Source: Candidatus Bathyarchaeota archaeon (lineage in GTDB: Archaea; Thermoproteota; Bathyarchaeia; Bathyarchaeales; Bathycorpusculaceae). Taken from it: a DNA stretch of 36,597 nucleotides. The notes under the pieces are model-generated. The model was given only the letters and a program-made list of their open reading frames with translations, did no database searches and had not been told where the DNA came from. The stretch is from contig PIXZ01000012.1 of assembly GCA_003601605.1 (NCBI GenBank), positions 1 to 36,597 on the forward strand. The letters run 5' to 3'. Positions 31,826 through 36,597 of the stretch are shown here, piece by piece; the stretch's first letter is position 1; each line of letters begins with the position of its first letter. The translations under genes and the position numbers were made by a program.

Positions 31826-32106
31826 TACCAAAGCCTCCTAACACGTTTTTTAAGGCGGTCTTCTGGTCTTCCTACGAGAAGTTTACCGTCGATTTCAACG
31901 ATTGTTCCGTCAGGGAATTTGAAGTGAAAAATGGCAGTGTCCTTTACAATTGTTTTTCTTTTCCCTTCATGTTCCAGTATGAAAGTGTTACGAGTTTCAT
32001 CTATTACTTTTCCAGCTATTCCAACATAACCAGAATGGATACTTTTCGCAACTTTTGCTTCTGTTCCTATAAATTCATAGCGAATTATGTTTGGTGTGAC
32101 TTTCAT
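31825..32106 (-). CDS. rnp1: Ribonuclease P protein component 1 (Rpp29/Pop4)
   Basis: Archaeal RNase P subunit that works with Rpp21 and the catalytic RNA to mature tRNA 5' ends. The 93 residues form an Sm-like barrel: IRYEFIGTEAKVAKSIHSGY, GKVIDETRNTFILEHEGKRK, then FKFPDGTIVEIDGKLLVGRP. Its place between uL29 and uS17 is the standard archaeal location. The ATG overlaps the uL29 stop by four bases. Confidence 0.95.
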   Translation of the reverse strand: MKVTPNIIRYEFIGTEAKVAKSIHSGYVGIAGKVIDETRNTFILEHEGKRKTIVKDTAIFHFKFPDGTIVEIDGKLLVGRPEDRLKKRVRRLW

Positions 32107-32342
32107 TTCCTTTTCTTCTCCTTTTGCTTCTGTTTTTCTGGTTTGGTTTTTTGTTCGTTTTCGATTGTAAGTATGCGTGCAATGGTTTTTCGGAGCTGTC
32201 TTATTCTCGCAGGGTTTTCTATGGTGCCGCCTGCTTTAATCATGGTTTTCAGTCTGAGAAGCTCGGTTTTTAGTTCTGCAATTTTTTTGTTTCGTTCTTC
32301 GGAGGACATTTCGCGAATTTCTTTTATTCTAAGTATCGGCAT
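32103..32342 (-). CDS. rpl29: Ribosomal protein uL29
   Basis: Two-helix large-subunit protein near the exit tunnel. With ATG 32342 it is 79 residues (MPILRIKEIREMSSEERNKK, then KTELLRLKTMIKAGGTIENP, and ARIRQLRKTIARIL), with a Lys-rich end. The frame extends upstream to 32381 inside uS3, but the family start is MPILRIKEI. A GGAGG inside the uS3 3' end lies 12 bases upstream. Confidence 0.95.
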   Translation of the reverse strand: MPILRIKEIREMSSEERNKKIAELKTELLRLKTMIKAGGTIENPARIRQLRKTIARILTIENEQKTKPEKQKQKEKKRK

Positions 32343-32343
32343 T

Positions 32344-33036
32344 TTATTCTGTTTCCTCCTTTTCTTCGCTAGTGGTTTCAACTGTCTCTTCGGTTGTTGC
32401 TTCTGCGACTGCTTTTTCCTCTGTTGTTTCTTCCTGTGGTGGACTTTCCACTATCTGGATTTTGTCTGGAAAAACCGCGTCGGGAGGCATTATCCTAACT
32501 TTCACACCAAATATGCCTGGTTTAAGTTGCACGTGGACTTCAGCCTTCCGCATGTATTTAAGGGCTGGTTCTCCACATTTTGGCAAGTATCCAGCTCGGA
32601 ACTTTTCGTATCTTGCTCTTTCGGTTCGCAGTTTACCGCTTATGATGATTTCTACGCCTAAGGCTCCCGCTTCCATCACCTGATTTAGCGCCCAAAATCC
32701 GGCTCGTCTGAAGTGTATGCCTCTTTGGAGGGCTGAGGCAATGCGGGAAGCGACAACATGAGCGTTTAGTTCTGGGATTTCTATTTCTGAAACTGAAATT
32801 TGAGGGTTTGAGACTCCGAATTTTTCTTCCAAAAGGCTTGCAAGTTCTCTTATGGTTTCTCCGCCGCGTCCTATCACTATTCCTGGACGCATGGCGTATA
32901 TGACTATGTGGGTTCCTAGGGGGGTTTTAGAAATGTTTACTCCGCCATAGCCTGCTCTTTCCAGTTTTTTCTGCAAAAATTCGTCGATTTCTGTTTTTTT
33001 AATAGATTCTGATATAAAGTGTTTAACGACAGCCAT
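32344..33036 (-). CDS. rps3: Ribosomal protein uS3
   Basis: Small-subunit protein at the mRNA entry. The N-terminal KH domain has VIYAMRPGIVIGRGGETIRE (GxxG loop). The C-terminal domain has RRAGFWALNQVMEAGALGVE and EVHVQLKPGIFGVKVRIMPP. A Glu/Thr-rich tail of about 30 residues ends the 230-residue protein (EEKAVAEATTEETVETTSEE). It lies one base downstream of uL22. Confidence 0.97.
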   Translation of the reverse strand: MAVVKHFISESIKKTEIDEFLQKKLERAGYGGVNISKTPLGTHIVIYAMRPGIVIGRGGETIRELASLLEEKFGVSNPQISVSEIEIPELNAHVVASRIASALQRGIHFRRAGFWALNQVMEAGALGVEIIISGKLRTERARYEKFRAGYLPKCGEPALKYMRKAEVHVQLKPGIFGVKVRIMPPDAVFPDKIQIVESPPQEETTEEKAVAEATTEETVETTSEEKEETE

Positions 33037-33037
33037 T

Positions 33038-33529
33038 TTAGGTTTCCTCTCCTGTTTCTAGGGGCTTTTCTTCTAGGGCTAGTTCAATGTGGGTTAGGGT
33101 TTCGAATTCTGGGGAGCTTCTTCCAAAAGCTCTCGGAGTGTAACGTTTAATTTTCATTCCAGGGTATGCGGCTGCGTGGATAATGCGGAGTCTGTCAGTG
33201 TCTAATCCTTTGTATTCAGCGTTGGCTTCCGCCCCTTCAAGGGCTTTTAGAATTTGTTTTGCTGCTTTCACGGGGTATCTGCCAGCATAAGCCTTTTCCA
33301 GTCCGTGGCGGTGTCCAGCCTTCTTTTTGAATCTTGTGAAGGGTACCGCCCTTTTTTTGGCTATGACTTCGCGGAGATATTTTTTGGCTTGAATAAGCAT
33401 CATGCCCTTAATTGTTTTGCATATTTCACGGGCAGATTTATGGGATACTCTAACCTCTCGTGCGCTTGCCTTGACTGTTTTTTCAGGGTCTAATTCTTCT
33501 TCTGTTATGGAGTATCCCCATTTTGGCAC
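33038..33529 (-). CDS. rpl22: Ribosomal protein uL22, first gene of the cluster
   Basis: Large-subunit protein lining the exit tunnel. The 163 residues include KASAREVRVSHKSAREICKT, FKKKAGHRHGLEKAYAGRYP, and the beta-hairpin region MKIKRYTPRAFGRSSPEFET. It starts at GTG 33529, with GGAG ten bases upstream. In many archaea uL3, uL4, uL23, uL2 and uS19 come directly before uL22; here they do not, and a strong promoter lies ahead, so the operon begins at this gene. Confidence 0.96.
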   Translation of the reverse strand: MPKWGYSITEEELDPEKTVKASAREVRVSHKSAREICKTIKGMMLIQAKKYLREVIAKKRAVPFTRFKKKAGHRHGLEKAYAGRYPVKAAKQILKALEGAEANAEYKGLDTDRLRIIHAAAYPGMKIKRYTPRAFGRSSPEFETLTHIELALEEKPLETGEET

Positions 33530-33567
33530 TTTATAGTCTCTCCAAACTGTGCAATTGAACAGCGTTA

Positions 33568-33590
33568 TGGCTATTTATATGGTTTTCCAT
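33568..33590 (-). promoter_or_regulatory. Main promoter of the ribosomal protein operon (BRE and TATA)
   Basis: Read leftward: GGAAAACC (BRE-like) followed by ATATAAATAG (TATA box, 33571-33580), about 43-51 bases ahead of the uL22 GTG start. This is the strongest archaeal promoter match in the window and predicts transcription beginning near 33547. The 222-base gap to hypE contains no other clear feature apart from the hypE leader and its AAGGTGAG ribosome binding site. Confidence 0.65.
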
Positions 33591-33751
33591 TAAAGAAAAT
33601 GTTTTCTGGGCTATTTTCTAGTCTTTGGTGTAAGAGAGAGTAAAATACGGTGTTGAAGAACTGCAGTAATATTGCTGGAAACTTTGCGGTTTGTTGCGAT
33701 GTATTTATGTTTAACTTTAAGCTGAGTATTCGCGGTTAAGGTGAGTTCAGA

Positions 33752-34816
33752 TTGGTTAAAAATGAGCATATAACAATGTTGCATGGTGCCGGTGGGACGG
33801 TTATGCACGATTTAGTAAAGAATTACATTGTAAAATACTTCGGCGACGCAAGCAACATCGACGTTCCGCTAAAGGCTTTGGACGACGCAGCTGTTATTGG
33901 CGACATAGTGCTGAAAAGTGACTCTCACGCTGTCAAGCCCGTATTCTTTCCAGGCGGAGACATTGGGCGTTTAGCTGTTTCTGGAACAGTTAACGACATC
34001 GCGGTTTTGGGTGCTGAGCCTTATGCTTTGACATGTGGTTTTGTTTTGGAGGAAGGGTTAGCCATAGCTGATTTTGAAAAGATTTTGGCTAGTATGCAAC
34101 AAACATGCAAGGAAGCTGGCGTAAGCATAATTACAGGCGACACTAAAGTTGTGGAGCGAGGCAGTCTCGGCGGTTGTGTGGTAAATGTTTCTGGGGTTGG
34201 CAGAAGAACTGCAGCTTTGGAGAAAAACCTTCAGGTTGTAAGGCAGTTTAGAAACGACTTTAAGGAGCGCTGGATTCTTGACTCAAACCTCAAGGCTGGG
34301 GATAAAATATTAGTTTCTGGAACAATCGGCGACCACGGCTTGGCAGTCTTATCCGCACAAGAAGGTCTAAGCTTCGGAAGCGAAATAATATCGGATGTAA
34401 AACCCTTGAATCATCTAGTTCAACGTTTGCTTGGTGAGGCTGGCGGCATAGTTGCTATGAAAGACCCTACCCGCGGCGGTGTTGCAGACGCCCTTAACGA
34501 GTTTAGCGAAAAATCGAAGGTGGGCATACTGGTGTATGAGAATAAAATTCCAGTAAGGGAAGATGTGCGGGCAGCATGTGAAATGTTGGGTTTAGACCCG
34601 CTGGAAGTGGGCAACGAGGGAAAACTGTTGATAGGTGTTGTTAAAGAGAAGGCTGAAGAGGTGTTAGAGCTTTTAAGAACAACAGAAGAGGGACGCGAAG
34701 CAGAAATTATAGGAGAAGCAACAGCGGAGTTTAGTGGAGTTGCTATGCAGACGGTTGTTGGCGGAAAAAGAATAATCGCTAGACCTGTGGGAGACCCTGT
34801 TCCAAGAATATGCTGA
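33752..34816 (+). CDS. hypE: Hydrogenase maturation protein HypE
   Basis: Dehydrates an S-carbamoyl group on its C-terminal Cys to thiocyanate, supplying the CN ligands of [NiFe] hydrogenase. The 354-residue protein begins near MLHGAGGTVMHDLVKNYI. It has SDSHAVKPVFFPGGDIGRLA, GTVNDIAVLGAEPYALTCGF, ITGDTKVVERGSLGG and DPTRGGVADALNEFS, and ends VGDPVPRIC with the carrier Cys last. A stretch of about 25 residues (AALEKNLQVVRQFRNDFKER) before LKAGDKILVSG is longer than I recall in bacterial HypE. It starts at TTG 33752 with AAGGTGAG six bases upstream. hypD lies 1 kb away on the other strand. Confidence 0.96.
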   Translation: MVKNEHITMLHGAGGTVMHDLVKNYIVKYFGDASNIDVPLKALDDAAVIGDIVLKSDSHAVKPVFFPGGDIGRLAVSGTVNDIAVLGAEPYALTCGFVLEEGLAIADFEKILASMQQTCKEAGVSIITGDTKVVERGSLGGCVVNVSGVGRRTAALEKNLQVVRQFRNDFKERWILDSNLKAGDKILVSGTIGDHGLAVLSAQEGLSFGSEIISDVKPLNHLVQRLLGEAGGIVAMKDPTRGGVADALNEFSEKSKVGILVYENKIPVREDVRAACEMLGLDPLEVGNEGKLLIGVVKEKAEEVLELLRTTEEGREAEIIGEATAEFSGVAMQTVVGGKRIIARPVGDPVPRIC

Positions 34817-35032
34817 CTATTTTTTGGAATTTCCCCACAAGTCTGAAACTTTCCCAGCTTTGACAAGTTTCCATTTGCCAAAAAAGTCTTTTTTATAAAA
34901 ATGGTATAAACCGCAACGGGTACACTGCATCACCCGTCTACCTTTAGCCAAGTCTAGCTCAAACAGCTCTAAAGGCGAACCACAATCAATACATTTTTTA
35001 CCACCATATTTTTTGTCAGTCCCTTTACTCAT
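34817..35032 (-). CDS. Small zinc-ribbon protein (71 aa), function unknown
   Basis: Two Cys pairs (C14/C17 in KCIDCGS and C37/C40 in QCTRCGLYH) make a zinc ribbon. The C terminus is basic and aromatic (FYKKDFFGKWKLVKAGKVSD). Such small zinc ribbons can bind nucleic acid or partner proteins, but no specific family is recognised. Its stop directly abuts the stop of hypE (convergent, no gap). Confidence 0.75.
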   Translation of the reverse strand: MSKGTDKKYGGKKCIDCGSPLELFELDLAKGRRVMQCTRCGLYHFYKKDFFGKWKLVKAGKVSDLWGNSKK

Positions 35033-35122
35033 TCTAATGTACTCCTATACCTAAAGAATACTAGATTATCATGTTTAAAATTTACCTAGCTCTGCTTAAA
35101 ATCAGATAAAAATGAGGGATTG

Positions 35123-35737
35123 TTAAGGTGGCGGTTGCGGCGCAGCTGGTGCTACTTGTTGTTGAGCTTCGGTTTTGATTGAGAAGAAACCTACTGCTAT
35201 TAATATCCATGCAATCCAGATGAGTATGAAGCCGACGGCTATTATGGTTAAGACAGCGCCTATAAGCCATATCAGTCCTGCGGTATCAAATATTTTTTCT
35301 CCAGATTTTATGGCAAGGGTAGACAATGATTTTCTAAAGAATACAGCGGAAATTATCATAAATATGAAAAGCGCAACAAAAGCGATAATAACACTTCCAA
35401 CAACACTCCAAAGATTATTCAAATCCATAAAGTATGCTTGAATGGCCGTCGGATCAGTCCAGTCTAGGCCTGTAAGAAAAACCGTAATAACCATCACGAA
35501 TAGTACTGCTATGAAAACTACTCCGCCAACTATGAACGTGATTACCCCGTAGAGAGCGTTGTTAAAGATTCCTTCTTCTTTGTAGTAATCTGCTAGTCCT
35601 TTCAAAGCTATTAGTGAAAGTATTATGCCAACGAGAGTTAATACAAGCGCATATCCTGTTCCGAAGGAACCTAAAAAGCCAATGACCATTAGTATAGCTC
35701 CTACACCACCTAACGTTTTACTGGATTCTAAAGTCAT
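35123..35737 (-). CDS. DUF996-family membrane protein
   Basis: Begins MTLESSKTLGGVGAILMVIG, the characteristic start of the archaeal DUF996 family. It has about five membrane helices, a loop GLADYYKEEGIFNNALYG after helix 2, FFRKSLSTLAIKSGEKIFDT before the last helices, and a Gln/Pro/Ala-rich tail (EAQQQVAPAAPQPPP). Function is unknown in the family. It lies between hypD and the zinc-ribbon gene on the same strand, 90 bases from the latter, with no link to either evident. Confidence 0.82.
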   Translation of the reverse strand: MTLESSKTLGGVGAILMVIGFLGSFGTGYALVLTLVGIILSLIALKGLADYYKEEGIFNNALYGVITFIVGGVVFIAVLFVMVITVFLTGLDWTDPTAIQAYFMDLNNLWSVVGSVIIAFVALFIFMIISAVFFRKSLSTLAIKSGEKIFDTAGLIWLIGAVLTIIAVGFILIWIAWILIAVGFFSIKTEAQQQVAPAAPQPPP

Positions 35738-35803
35738 ATGATAAAACCTCTTGAAACAGCGTTTGTTCCTTTTTAAATAAAAGCTTTGCTACAAATTTTT
35801 ACG

Positions 35804-36597
35804 CTATAATCTACTTGCTGTCTTCGCCCATATGCGGCATGTTCCTTCTACGCCGACCATGCATGGGCCAACAGGTTTCTGCGGCGTACAAGCCTTCATG
35901 TAAAGTGGACATTCAGTGGCTTTATTTTTCCAATCATCACCAAGTGGCATTGACAGCCAGGCAGCAAATCTCTTCCCTTTTTGATTTTGACTCCAAATTT
36001 TTCTCGTGCATCATAACTCGCGTAATCTTCTTTCAGTTTAAAAGCTGACGCGGGTAGTCTCCCTAAGCCTCGCCATCCTCCATTCACAACATCAAACGCT
36101 TGACGCATTAGCTCTTGAGCCTTGGTGTTTCCTTCCCAGCTTACAGCCCTAACATACTCGTTTTCTAATAGGGCTTTGCCTTCCCTAATCTGTTTTAGAA
36201 TCATGTAGACTGCGAATAAGACGTCTAAGGGTTCAAATCCTGCTATGACTGTGGGCATGCGGTAGGCTTTCGGGAAAATCTCGTAGGGTTTCGAGCCTAT
36301 AATAGTGCTTACGTGTCCGGGCGCAATAAAAGCGTCGATTTGTAGGTCGCCTATTCCTAGCAGAAGTTCCATGGCGGGTGGAATCAAACGGTGAGAAATG
36401 AGAAAGCTTAGGTTTTCTGGTGGTTTATGTAAGATTTCAGCTGCTGTTGATGGTGCTGTAGTTTCAAAACCTATAGCGAAAAACGCAAATTCCTTATCTG
36501 GCTCTTGCTTAGCCATTTTAACCGCATCGCTGACACTGTAGACAACGCGAACATCGGCTCCTTCAGCTTTAGCATCTAACAAAGAATTTTCCGAACC
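35804..36597 (-). pseudogene. hypD: Hydrogenase maturation protein HypD, 3' part, with a one-base frameshift near the C terminus
   Basis: HypD is the iron-sulfur scaffold on which the Fe(CN)2CO unit of [NiFe] hydrogenase is assembled with HypC. The right edge of the window cuts the 5' part. Seen here: GSENSLLDAKAEGADVRVVY, FFAIGFETTAPSTAAEI, SHRLIPPAMELLL, FIAPGHVSTIIG, and VIAGFEPLDVL. After [12 protein letters not shown] the frame slips. The main frame ends at 35896 (PLNVHFT), while the next frame continues [20 protein letters not shown] and ends at 35804, supplying the conserved C-terminal Cys residues. One extra base at 35918-35919 (CC on the coding strand) restores KPTECP. It is either a sequencing error or a lesion removing cluster ligands. 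Confidence 0.85.

Noticed and set aside
1-36597. CRISPR arrays, insertion sequences, prophage or integrase genes
   Set aside because: I saw no regularly spaced repeats, transposase or integrase motifs, or attachment-site duplications on reading both strands.

Overview
This window is archaeal. It holds most of an archaeal-type ribosomal protein cluster with proteins bacteria lack (eL19, eL32, eL34, eS4), the RNase P protein Rpp29, an archaeal SecY followed by an EMC3/DUF106 insertase homologue, an archaeal ATP-dependent DNA ligase, a tRNA-Cys gene without encoded CCA, and TATA boxes 25-45 bases ahead of genes. Several genes appear to be leaderless. A B12-dependent ribonucleotide reductase, rubredoxin, and the hydrogenase-maturation genes hypE and hypD point to an anaerobe that makes a [NiFe] hydrogenase. 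My best guess is a Bathyarchaeia-like member of the Thermoproteota. That placement is an inference from gene content, since no marker tree could be run.

Layout. 1-3.7 kb: the 5' part of an intein-containing ribonucleotide reductase gene (leftward, cut by the window edge), a 53-residue rubredoxin gene facing a half-ferritin gene, small conserved and membrane proteins, a small gene interrupted by TAG, and tRNA-Cys. 3.7-7 kb (leftward): an E1-like ThiF/MoeB protein, DNA ligase and a TPR protein. 7-11.1 kb (rightward): an amidohydrolase, a threonine-synthase-like protein fused to a winged-helix domain, an ECF-type membrane transporter behind a palindromic operator-like site, and an AIR-synthase/HypE-like protein that appears to start at CTG. 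11.1-21.3 kb: a surface-glycan region with three SDR sugar-nucleotide enzymes, a nucleotidylyltransferase, an RfbH/E1-type 3-dehydratase, three family-2 glycosyltransferases (one frameshifted), a radical SAM protein and two small membrane proteins. 21.4-33.6 kb (leftward): one long run from uL22 to cytidylate kinase, in the order uL22, uS3, uL29, Rpp29, uS17, uL14, uL24, eS4, uL5, uS14, uS8, uL6, eL32, eL19, uL18, uS5, uL30, a small heat-shock protein, uL15, SecY, EMC3-like, eL34, CMP kinase. 33.7-36.6 kb: hypE (rightward), a zinc-ribbon protein, a DUF996 membrane protein and a frameshifted 3' part of hypD (leftward).

The best candidate for an undescribed system is at 7.8-10.0 kb. The threonine-synthase-like protein has Arg where the PLP-binding Lys belongs in the SFKDR motif, and it carries a PadR-like winged helix at its C terminus. 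The next gene, an ECF S-component-like transporter, has a perfect 8-2-8 inverted repeat next to its TATA box. Together they read like a ligand-sensing repressor derived from a dead enzyme and its regulated transporter. The second candidate is a small heat-shock protein with a very basic, acid-free N-terminal arm, encoded inside the ribosomal protein operon.

Two genes (a glycosyltransferase and hypD) carry single-base frameshifts, both at short homopolymers. These may be real lesions or sequencing errors.
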